Source: Candidatus Giovannonibacteria bacterium RIFCSPLOWO2_01_FULL_46_13 (GTDB lineage: Bacteria; Patescibacteriota; Minisyncoccia; JACPKW01; UBA11713). From it: 13,925 bases of DNA. The position numbers and the translations under genes were made by a program. The notes under the pieces were generated by a model. The model was not told the DNA's origin. It did no database searches and worked only from the letters and a program-made list of their open reading frames with translations. The DNA lies in the NCBI GenBank assembly GCA_001778785.1, contig MFIE01000014.1:13933-27857 (forward strand), written 5' to 3'. Shown here piece after piece: positions 1-7,338 of the stretch; position 1 is the first letter of the stretch, and each line of letters starts with the position of its first letter.

Positions 1-1
1 T

Positions 2-403
2 GCCCCCAGCAATTATGCGGCTATTTTTGAAAACCGTTATCTCTCTCCGGCAATTTGGATAAGGCCGGACCAAACTTTAGGTTTAGATGTTTATGACTAC
101 TCGCAGGCGCGCTGGCACAAAACCGGCAATTCCCAATTTCCATTAAACCAGTGGCGGCATATTGTGGCTACCTACGACAAAAAAGAACTTAAGCTTTATG
201 TAAACGGAATGCTTGTCCAATCTACGCCGCTATCCACTCTTGCGCAGCGCGGCGGTACTTTTCGCTTAGGCAACGACCACGCCTATGATGGGTACGCAAA
301 AAATTATGCTTTCGAGGGGGATATTGATGAATTAAAAATTTACAACCGTGCTTTGGCGGCGGACGAAGTTGAGGGCAAATATGGCGTTGTAAACAGCGCT
401 GAT
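2..403 (+). repeat. LamG paralogous module, copy A (pairs with 4716-5117)
   Basis: Bases 11-370 translate to 120 residues that align without any insertion or deletion to bases 4725-5084 in the next gene (constant offset 4714). By hand count about 85 of 120 residues are identical, including the strings YDKKELKLYVNG, STLAQRG, YDGYAKNY and FEGDIDE. The copy continues upstream beyond the window edge. Confidence 0.85.
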
Positions 404-2095
404 AAAATTATTTTCGGAATGTCTATGTCGCGCTCGGGAGTTACAAGGACATGTGTAAGTATTTCGGACGCGGATTTGGATCTTTGGAAGTCGCGTGGAG
501 CGGACGGATTTATGTGCGGCATTCCCCAGATGTATAGGATGGGAAGAAATGATGATTTCACTGGAGACCTCTCCGCCAGTTTGGATGAAGAGAAATATAA
601 ACTCCAAAAAGAAATAATAGATTCAAAAATCGTAGAGCGGGCGCGGGCTCGCGGGCTCGACCTATACTTCGGATTTTATTTAGTAAATTACTGGAACAGC
701 CAGACGCCGCTTGCGGAGTGGTTTGACGATGCCGAGTGGCAAAATTTGGTTATACCAAACATCCGAAATATCGCCGCCGCGGCCAAAGCTCTGGGCTTTA
801 AGGGGTTGCTTTACGATTCAGAACTTTACGGCACCATTGCTGCTTCGCGTGGCCAAGCAGGCCCGACTTGGAATTGGAACTATACAGGAAATACGCACAG
901 CGAAGCGGAGGTGCGGGCGAAAGTGCGCGAGCGCGGGGCGGAAGTCATGCAGGCGATCCTTTCCGGATTTCCTGGCGTAGATATTTTAGCCTACGACGAA
1001 TATCTTCCGGAGACGAGCACGGATATGACGCACGAGGCGGTTAATAAAATTGTAAACGCGTTTGGAACAAATACACACATAGATTTTGTTGATGGGCTGA
1101 CCAGCGTCGAGGGATATAACTCGTTCGGGCTTATGACCGAAGTTTTCTACAAGCAAGCGATTTACCAGTATTATTCTTGGGACGCGGTTTTGCAGGAAAG
1201 CGCCAACAAACTTTACAGTCTCCTTTCCCGCAGGTTGTCTAATTGGGATTACGCTTCGACCAGATACTTCCGCCCGATGTTTATCTGGATAGACGAACCG
1301 GTTCCGACATCGCGCGAAAAAAGTTCGTATACTGCCGCGCGGACTCCGGACTATGTCGCAAACCAGCTCCAGATGTTTAGGAAATGGGGAGAGGGAGGAA
1401 TTTTAAACGTTTACGGCCAGCGCTTCGAAGAAGCGGATTTTTCTTACGAGCCTTACGTTCCGGGTTTGCAGGCCGCGAGCAAGCCGGGCGTTGTTGATTC
1501 CGAACCACCGACATTGTTTATAAATTCTACTGGGGAAAAAGTGGCCCCGCTTGCCGGACGGTTGGCAATAGGTGATCGGATTCGGACAAATTCTACAGTG
1601 AACGTGAGGAGAGACCCATACATTCAGGCGAAGGGAGGAGGAGTTATTTCCGGAACAGAGCCGCATGGGACGCTCGGGACAATTGTTGTCGCGGGGGTAG
1701 CCCAGCCGGTCAGCCGCGGAGGGTCGCCATTCATGTATATAAATTATGACGACGGCGCAACGGGTTGGACTGAAATAAATCTTCTCGAGCGCGTATCGGA
1801 AGTATCTTTCCCGAATTCATTTTTGTCTAAAGGCCACGTGTTAAATCTTTCCGGTTACGCTTACGACAACTTGGCGATTAAATTCGTGAAGTGGGAAGAT
1901 AACCGCGGTAATTCCGGAATGGCAAAAATGCGCTGGAGGGCGATCTCGGGGAGCAGGCTAGTTGGATATTCAATATGGCGGATGGATTGGGATATGACGA
2001 TTCCCTTGGAAGCTGGAACAAACGCGATAACGATAACAGCTTCAGATATTAAAGGTATTACGAGCTCGCGTACTATTAACATAACCCGTGAATAG
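2..2095 (+). CDS. Surface protein, 5'-truncated: LamG + TIM-barrel hydrolase-like + SH3b + Ig-like
   Basis: The frame is open from base 2, so the gene starts outside the window; the GTG at 164 lies inside the LamG domain and is not a real start. Domains in order: the C-terminal part of a LamG/concanavalin A-like fold (about 2-390), a roughly 370-residue alpha/beta domain (about 400-1490) that reads like a TIM-barrel glycosidase, a bacterial SH3 domain (about 1559-1797, with GDRI, NVRR and GWTE landmarks) and an Ig-like tail (about 1800-2092). In the barrel, hydrophobic strands end in acidic residues at YDSE (812-823), YDEY (992-1003) and WIDE (1286-1297), the usual place for glycosidase catalytic acids. 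The likely role is an extracellular glycan-binding and possibly glycan-cleaving protein, but I cannot assign a GH family and activity is inferred. The LamG domain is a close paralogue of the second LamG in the next gene. The gene ends in tandem stops (TAG TAA) and overlaps the next by 8 nt. Confidence 0.8.
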   Translation, partial: APSNYAAIFENRYLSPAIWIRPDQTLGLDVYDYSQARWHKTGNSQFPLNQWRHIVATYDKKELKLYVNGMLVQSTPLSTLAQRGGTFRLGNDHAYDGYAKNYAFEGDIDELKIYNRALAADEVEGKYGVVNSADKIIFGMSMSRSGVTRTCVSISDADLDLWKSRGADGFMCGIPQMYRMGRNDDFTGDLSASLDEEKYKLQKEIIDSKIVERARARGLDLYFGFYLVNYWNSQTPLAEWFDDAEWQNLVIPNIRNIAAAAKALGFKGLLYDSELYGTIAASRGQAGPTWNWNYTGNTHSEAEVRAKVRERGAEVMQAILSGFPGVDILAYDEYLPETSTDMTHEAVNKIVNAFGTNTHIDFVDGLTSVEGYNSFGLMTEVFYKQAIYQYYSWDAVLQESANKLYSLLSRRLSNWDYASTRYFRPMFIWIDEPVPTSREKSSYTAARTPDYVANQLQMFRKWGEGGILNVYGQRFEEADFSYEPYVPGLQAASKPGVVDSEPPTLFINSTGEKVAPLAGRLAIGDRIRTNSTVNVRRDPYIQAKGGGVISGTEPHGTLGTIVVAGVAQPVSRGGSPFMYINYDDGATGWTEINLLERVSEVSFPNSFLSKGHVLNLSGYAYDNLAIKFVKWEDNRGNSGMAKMRWRAISGSRLVGYSIWRMDWDMTIPLEAGTNAITITASDIKGITSSRTINITRE

Positions 2096-5000
2096 TAATT
2101 TGGAAGAAAAAGATAAGTTAGCCGAAAGCGCGCTCAGATCCCTCAACAGGGAATTCGTTGTAGTGGGGAAGACCAGGGTTCACTCATGGACCGCATGGCT
2201 TTTGATCGGGCTCGCGGCAGGAGCGCTAGGTATGATTCTTTTTATCGCGAACCGTTCCGGAGAATTTGAACCCTCTTCGGCGGATGCCCCGAACCTTATC
2301 GCTTCATTTTCTCTCGAAGAAGGATCGGGCAGTCATGCTAAAGATTCTTCCGGAAACAACCGCCAATTAAATTTAATAAACGGCACAACTTGGGCCGATG
2401 GTAAATTCGGCAAAGCGATTTCTTTTGACGGTATAAACGATTATGCCACAGTCCCGGGATTGACTTCCGCTTCGCTAGAAAATGGCCACACATTTTCAGT
2501 TTGGTTTTACCCAACTAAGCAGACATCATACGCGATGCTTGCCGGATGGTGGGGATATCATACTGGGCTTTATCAGTCCGGAGAAAATGTCCGTTACACA
2601 ATTACATTCCAAAAACCAGATAATACATTGACTGTTAGTGCTTCTCCATATGTCCCGGTTACTCTCAACGAATGGCATCACGCCGCAGGAATATACGACA
2701 AGGCCGGCAAAACAATGTATCTCTACCTCGACGGCAAACTCGTCGGCAAGTCACAAACGCCAGATCTTCCTATGGCTAAATACAACCGGGCCATGGAAGT
2801 TGGTTACTCATACATGTTCGGCACTGATTACAACAAGCCCGAATGGAAGTACAAGGGATTGATTGATGAGGTGAAAGTGTACGACAGGGCTTTGAGCGCA
2901 GAAGAAGTGAAAAGTTTATTTACGCCAGTGTCCGAGCAACCAAACGGGACGGTCAATATATCTCTCGAGCCCACGCCTCCCGCGCAAAATGTTATTGCCG
3001 GGACAAACCAATTTGAATTCGCCCGTTATAAATTAGATGCGATCTCTTCTCCTGCTGATGCCCGCTTGGCGAACATTTCTCTTGCTTATAAAGTGCCCGC
3101 CGGCAACCCGAATGACCTTACAAATTGCAGGCTTTATGACGGAACGATTATCGTCAATTCAGCTAATATAGTTAATCCTGTCTCTGCTTCCGAAACTGTA
3201 AATTTTGTATTCGACGGCGCTGGGCTCACTGTTCAAAAAGGCACGAGCAAAACAATAAGTTTAAAATGCGATGTCCGAAGCGGCTCTTCTGGAAAATACC
3301 AGTGGGGGTTTGGGGGATCGGCGGGACAGATTATGACTGCTATACCTGGCGGTGCGCTTGTTGCGTCTCTTGATTCCGCAAGCGCAAGTTTGAGGATTGT
3401 TAATTCTGGAGCAACTAATGTTGAACTCTCGCGTATTAGATTCAGCGCGAGCGGAGAAGATATTGATTTACGCCAGGTTGCCCTCCAACTTTCGGGAACA
3501 GAATTTAATACGCCGGATGATTTAGTTGGTAGGTCTGTTAGTTTATGGACGACTGAAGGGGTGCAGATTGGAACGGCTATTTTTTCTACACAGGGAGATT
3601 ATGCAACTTCATCCCAAATTGCTTCCGGAGCTTTCAGGATTCCCAAGGACGCGTCTAGAACACTCGTTGTTAAAGGGAACATCTCAAATATTTGTAGCTC
3701 GTGTGATATCACGACTCCCGGTGATGTATTAAAAGTTGATTACGACGGAAACAACAACGGCGTTGGCGGAAATTATGGAATTGGCATTTCTTCCGGATTC
3801 AATATTACGCCGACTAGCGGAGACACAGTTTCGGAAGGCGTGCGAATATTTAAAGCGTATCCATCTTTTGCTTCCATAATTGGCTGGCAGCCTTCAACGA
3901 TTGCCAACGGTAACCGTGCCGTATACAGGTTTTCAGTAAAAGCCAACGGGGGAGATGTCGGCATTCATAAATTCACTGTAAAAATTACAGCAACGAACTT
4001 ATCTGGCATAAACATCTTTGGGTACACAGATTCTGCGTACTCTTCCCCGGTCACGGGGGTAAATGCCGCTGGGCAGTTAAGCCAAACGAATGCGAGCTTG
4101 TTATCAAACGAAACAAGAATAATAGAATTTCGCGTTGACCAAAATGGGATTCCGAAAACTTTGGTAATTCCTTCTGGCTCCACATATTATTTTGAAGTAC
4201 GCGGAACGATGACTGGGGTAACTGGCAGTTCAGGATATGTATCAACGCAACTCGAAGGAGACGCTTCGCTTGCACAAGTTGGAACGGCGGCTTCCATCGA
4301 AGGCACATCGGATAATGATTTTATCTGGTCGCCGAATTCTCTTGGGATCTCGGCGTTAACATTCGCCGACTTTGCCAACGGGAATCTTCTGCCCGGCTTG
4401 CCCAGTTCGAACATGAGCCCGCAGGTTTTATCTAATGGTGTCCCGCCATCTACGCAACCCGCTCCAACCCCTACGCCCGCCCCAGCAAGCTTGCTCATGC
4501 ATTACAAATTCGATGAGGGGACGGGAAAACAGGCGAAGGATAATATTTCCGCAATCAATGGAACATTGTCCGGCAGCGCGGCGTTTATTTCCGGAGGTGT
4601 TTCTGGCGGAGCTGTAAGGTTCGGAGGAATTGCGGCTCCTGGGACTCTGGATTTCTCCTCTACTAAATTGCCGCTTGAAAACGGATTTTCTATTGAGACG
4701 TGGGCGCGCCCGACGGCCGCGGGAAATTACAGCATGATTTTTGAAAGCCGATATCTTGCTCCGGCGGTTTGGATCAGGCCGGACCAGACAATCGGTTTTG
4801 ATGTCTATGATTATACAAAACATCAATGGAACAAAGCCGGGACAGAAAAAATTACTTTGAACCAATGGCATCATATCGTCGGCACTTACGATAAAAAAGA
4901 GTTGAAACTTTATGTAAACGGAAAATTTGTTGCTTCCGTCCCGTATTCAACCCTAGCCCAGCGCGGCAACGCTTACCGAATAGGGAACGACTACGCTTAT

Positions 5001-6971
5001 GACGGCTACGCAAAAAACTATTCGTTCGAAGGAGATATTGATGAATTTAAAATCTATAACGACGCGCTTTCCGCGGAGGAAGTTAAGAAGGGATATGACG
5101 GTTACGCATCGGTTCCCGTGGTAACCCAAACTCCACCGGTGCCAGTTGCGACCACCCACGCCTCTACCAAATTCATAGCAGGCGACCGCGTCCAAGTTAA
5201 CGCCGATGTTTTGAATGTCCGATCGACGCCTAACGGAACTATTTTATCTCCCGCGCAGACGCGCGGAATCCAGGGGAGAGTAATTGCCGGGCCGCAGAAT
5301 CTAGGTGGATACAATTGGTGGCAAATTGATTTTGATTCAGGTTCGGACGGCTGGAGCGCGGAAGATTTTTTGGTGAAGGCTGCGGTTGTTGCTACACCGA
5401 CGCCAGTGCAAACCCAGACGCAAAGTATGGCGGTTGTTAGCTCTACTCCTGTTAAGCAGGTAGATTCTCCAGCGGCGCTTCCGCAAAGTTATGTAGATAC
5501 GACTTACTCTGCGCCGACGGGAAAAACGATTTCAGTTCCGCAGGGAGGGGATCTGCAGGCGGCTTTGAATAACGCTTTGCCGGGAGATGTGATAAGTCTT
5601 CAGGCGGGCGTAACTTATTCCGGCAACTTCACGTTGCCAAAAAAATCCGGCGTGGGATGGGTCACTCTTAGGACCTCTGTTGCCGACACGAGCTTGCCGC
5701 AAGGTACGAGGGTAACTCCGGCAAACGCGGCTTTAATGCCGAAGATTGTAAGCCCAAATACGATGTCTGCGATCACCGCCGCCAAGGGTGCGCACCATTA
5801 CCGCTTCATCGGAGTTGAGATCGCGACGACCCATGCCGATACTTCGAGCACGAATTATAATGTTGTCCTCTTGGGGGATGGCACGGAAACAAATCTTGCC
5901 GATCTGCCGTCCGATATTATTTTCGACCGCACATATATCCACGGCACGCCTACGGGAAATATTCGCCGCGGGATTGCGTTAAACGGAACGCGCCTGGCGG
6001 TCATCGATTCTTACCTTTCGGATTTCCACGAAATCGGTGCGGACTCCCAAGCTATCCTTGGATGGAACGGGCCGGGACCGTATAAAATTGTAAACAATTA
6101 TTTAGAGGCGGCAGGGGAGAATATGATGTTCGGCGGCGCTGACCCGAAAATTTCCAACCTTGTCCCTTCGGATATTGAGGTCCGCCGCAATAATTTTGCA
6201 AAGCAGCTTAAATGGAAAATCGGCGAGCCAAGTTACGCGGGCATCGCTTGGAGCGTAAAAAATATTTTTGAACTGAAAAATGCCCGGCGCGTCCTTGTGG
6301 ATGGAAATATTTTTGAATATAACTGGCCGCATTCCCAAAACGGGTTCTCGATTTTGTTTACCGTCAGGAACCAAGACGGGACCGCGCCTTGGTCCGTGGT
6401 TGAGGATGTCACATTCACGAACAACATTTTGCGCCACGCCGCCGCGGGAATAAATATCTTAGGGACAGACAATCTTCAGCCGAGCCAGCAAACCAAACGC
6501 ATCTTCATAAAAAATAATCTTTTCGAAGATATCGGAGGGAAGTGGGGATTTGGGCGCTTGTTCCAGGTTTTGAGTGGCGCCGCGCAAGTTGTTATAGACC
6601 ACAATACAGCTTTGAATTCCGAAACTATGCTCTTTGCAGACGGCGTAGCGAGCCCTGGCTTTATTTATCGCAACAACATTGCTTCGCATAACTCTTACGG
6701 AGTAATCGGCACAGGAACAGGCATCGGCTCCGGAACGCTCAATACTTACTTCCCAGGGTATGTATTTAACAAGAACGTGCTCGTGGGGGGCATCTCGACA
6801 AGCTACCCTCAAGACAATTACTTCCCGCTATCGACGGCTAATATAGGCTTTGTGAACATGATAGGAGGGGATTATCATCTTTCGCCTTCGAGCCCGTACA
6901 AAAATATTGGCACGGACGGAAAAGATTTGGGCGCAAATATAGATTTGATCAACTCAGCGATCGCGAAATAG
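2088..6971 (+). CDS. Giant membrane-anchored surface protein: 2 LamG, beta-sandwich repeats, SH3b, parallel beta-helix
   Basis: This 1627-residue protein starts at GTG inside the end of the previous gene (overlap GTGAATAG), with no clear Shine-Dalgarno, so translational coupling is likely. Residues 1-35 are a charged cytoplasmic tail and 36-54 one membrane segment with no signal-peptidase site recognised, so it is probably a type II anchored exoprotein. Outside follow LamG 1 (about 69-281), three degenerate beta-sandwich units (about 300-398, 443-543, 604-725), a Pro/Thr linker (about 784-798), LamG 2 (about 801-1006), SH3b (about 1027-1100, with NVRS, NWWQI and DGW landmarks) and a right-handed parallel beta-helix (about 1144 to the end) rich in turns such as IVNNYLE, VRRNNF, VDGNIFE and IKNNLFE. 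The helix carries the block ENMMFGGADP, which I recall from a widespread beta-helix family of unknown function in environmental bacteria. Polysaccharide binding or lysis is plausible; no catalytic residues can be assigned. It ends in tandem TAG TAG. Confidence 0.9.
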   Translation: MNSNLEEKDKLAESALRSLNREFVVVGKTRVHSWTAWLLIGLAAGALGMILFIANRSGEFEPSSADAPNLIASFSLEEGSGSHAKDSSGNNRQLNLINGTTWADGKFGKAISFDGINDYATVPGLTSASLENGHTFSVWFYPTKQTSYAMLAGWWGYHTGLYQSGENVRYTITFQKPDNTLTVSASPYVPVTLNEWHHAAGIYDKAGKTMYLYLDGKLVGKSQTPDLPMAKYNRAMEVGYSYMFGTDYNKPEWKYKGLIDEVKVYDRALSAEEVKSLFTPVSEQPNGTVNISLEPTPPAQNVIAGTNQFEFARYKLDAISSPADARLANISLAYKVPAGNPNDLTNCRLYDGTIIVNSANIVNPVSASETVNFVFDGAGLTVQKGTSKTISLKCDVRSGSSGKYQWGFGGSAGQIMTAIPGGALVASLDSASASLRIVNSGATNVELSRIRFSASGEDIDLRQVALQLSGTEFNTPDDLVGRSVSLWTTEGVQIGTAIFSTQGDYATSSQIASGAFRIPKDASRTLVVKGNISNICSSCDITTPGDVLKVDYDGNNNGVGGNYGIGISSGFNITPTSGDTVSEGVRIFKAYPSFASIIGWQPSTIANGNRAVYRFSVKANGGDVGIHKFTVKITATNLSGINIFGYTDSAYSSPVTGVNAAGQLSQTNASLLSNETRIIEFRVDQNGIPKTLVIPSGSTYYFEVRGTMTGVTGSSGYVSTQLEGDASLAQVGTAASIEGTSDNDFIWSPNSLGISALTFADFANGNLLPGLPSSNMSPQVLSNGVPPSTQPAPTPTPAPASLLMHYKFDEGTGKQAKDNISAINGTLSGSAAFISGGVSGGAVRFGGIAAPGTLDFSSTKLPLENGFSIETWARPTAAGNYSMIFESRYLAPAVWIRPDQTIGFDVYDYTKHQWNKAGTEKITLNQWHHIVGTYDKKELKLYVNGKFVASVPYSTLAQRGNAYRIGNDYAYDGYAKNYSFEGDIDEFKIYNDALSAEEVKKGYDGYASVPVVTQTPPVPVATTHASTKFIAGDRVQVNADVLNVRSTPNGTILSPAQTRGIQGRVIAGPQNLGGYNWWQIDFDSGSDGWSAEDFLVKAAVVATPTPVQTQTQSMAVVSSTPVKQVDSPAALPQSYVDTTYSAPTGKTISVPQGGDLQAALNNALPGDVISLQAGVTYSGNFTLPKKSGVGWVTLRTSVADTSLPQGTRVTPANAALMPKIVSPNTMSAITAAKGAHHYRFIGVEIATTHADTSSTNYNVVLLGDGTETNLADLPSDIIFDRTYIHGTPTGNIRRGIALNGTRLAVIDSYLSDFHEIGADSQAILGWNGPGPYKIVNNYLEAAGENMMFGGADPKISNLVPSDIEVRRNNFAKQLKWKIGEPSYAGIAWSVKNIFELKNARRVLVDGNIFEYNWPHSQNGFSILFTVRNQDGTAPWSVVEDVTFTNNILRHAAAGINILGTDNLQPSQQTKRIFIKNNLFEDIGGKWGFGRLFQVLSGAAQVVIDHNTALNSETMLFADGVASPGFIYRNNIASHNSYGVIGTGTGIGSGTLNTYFPGYVFNKNVLVGGISTSYPQDNYFPLSTANIGFVNMIGGDYHLSPSSPYKNIGTDGKDLGANIDLINSAIAK
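4716..5117 (+). repeat. LamG paralogous module, copy B (pairs with 2-403)
   Basis: This is the second LamG of the giant surface protein and the counterpart of copy A. In both genes the module is followed by a different large effector-like domain (TIM-barrel-like in the first, beta-helix in the second), and an SH3b lies downstream of the LamG in each. It is much closer to copy A than to LamG 1 of its own protein, which points to recent exchange or duplication of this one domain. Confidence 0.85.
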
Positions 6972-7012
6972 TAGTATACCTTAGGAAGGTTTCGATAAAA
7001 AAACTCATAAAA

Positions 7013-7066
7013 AATAGGCCTTGTGCCTAAAGACGCTCGCTTGCGTACTTAGGTACAAGGCCTATT
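7013..7066. terminator. Long perfect hairpin, probable (bidirectional) terminator
   Basis: The arms AATAGGCCTTGTGCCTAA (7013-7030) and TTAGGTACAAGGCCTATT (7049-7066) pair over all 18 positions, with one G-U wobble. The 18-nt loop adds a nested 4-bp stem (ACGC/GCGT). On the minus strand the stem is followed at once by a T-run and then a second T-run; on the plus strand only a weak T-rich stretch follows (AATTGTTT). It lies 41 nt after the giant gene, where a terminator is expected. Confidence 0.65.
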
Positions 7067-7220
7067 AATTGTTTCCTCCTTAAACCTCCTTTGCAACTGT
7101 TTCCCCTAAAAACTAGGTGACTTAGAATAAGAACCGTTAAAAAATTTTATAAAGAACCGATGCCTGAAATAATTATCCCATGTGTTTTTTTGGAAGGCAA
7201 ATTATTATCCACACCACTCG

Positions 7221-7249
7221 TTGATAATTTTGGCTACAGGGTTTATCCT
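7221..7249 (+). promoter_or_regulatory. Candidate sigma-70-type promoter
   Basis: TTGATA (7221-7226) and TATCCT (7244-7249) are separated by exactly 17 nt, matching the -35 consensus at 5 of 6 and the -10 consensus at 4 of 6. Transcription would start near 7256 and give a leader of about 80 nt before the GTG at 7339, which would include the hairpin at 7268-7312. In AT-rich sequence such matches can arise by chance. Confidence 0.35.
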
Positions 7250-7267
7250 ATAGGAAGGAATAAGAAT

Positions 7268-7312
7268 CGGCAGCGAGCCAAAATTTTTGGCAGAAACGCT
7301 GGCCGGTTTTTT
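7268..7312 (+). terminator. Stem plus T6 tract, terminator or attenuator candidate
   Basis: CGGCAGCG (7268-7275) pairs with CGCTGGCCG (7297-7305) with one bulged G, enclosing a second palindrome GCCAAAATTTTTGGC (7277-7291). One G later comes TTTTTT (7307-7312). This is the form of an intrinsic terminator on the plus strand, yet it lies 26 nt upstream of the GTG of the next gene and downstream of the candidate promoter at 7221, so it may act as an attenuator. Confidence 0.5.
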
Positions 7313-7338
7313 GTTTATAAGTTTTTAATAATAATTTC

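Larger units (their letters stand above)
6972..7338. other. 367-nt intergenic region with two hairpins and a candidate promoter
   Basis: This is the only sizeable gene-free stretch in the window. After the tandem stops it holds a small 5-bp hairpin (ACCTT-AGG-AAGGT, 6978-6990), a strong long hairpin (7013-7066), a pyrimidine tract with two CCTCCTT copies (7075-7091), AT-rich sequence, a candidate promoter (7221-7249) and a terminator-like structure (7268-7312). The short motif aataagaaccg recurs in degenerate form near 7126, 7149 and 7258. A 68-codon open frame crosses the second hairpin but shows no sign of being a gene. The region probably separates the transcript of the two large surface genes from the one starting at 7339. 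Confidence 0.6.

Noticed and set aside
164..2095. GTG at 164 as the start of the first gene
   Set aside because: The frame is open to base 2, and the upstream residues align gap-free with the second LamG of the next gene, so the true start is outside the window.
4428..4874. 148-codon minus-strand frame across the second LamG
   Set aside because: The opposite strand encodes a LamG domain with a close paralogue; the minus product is basic and featureless.
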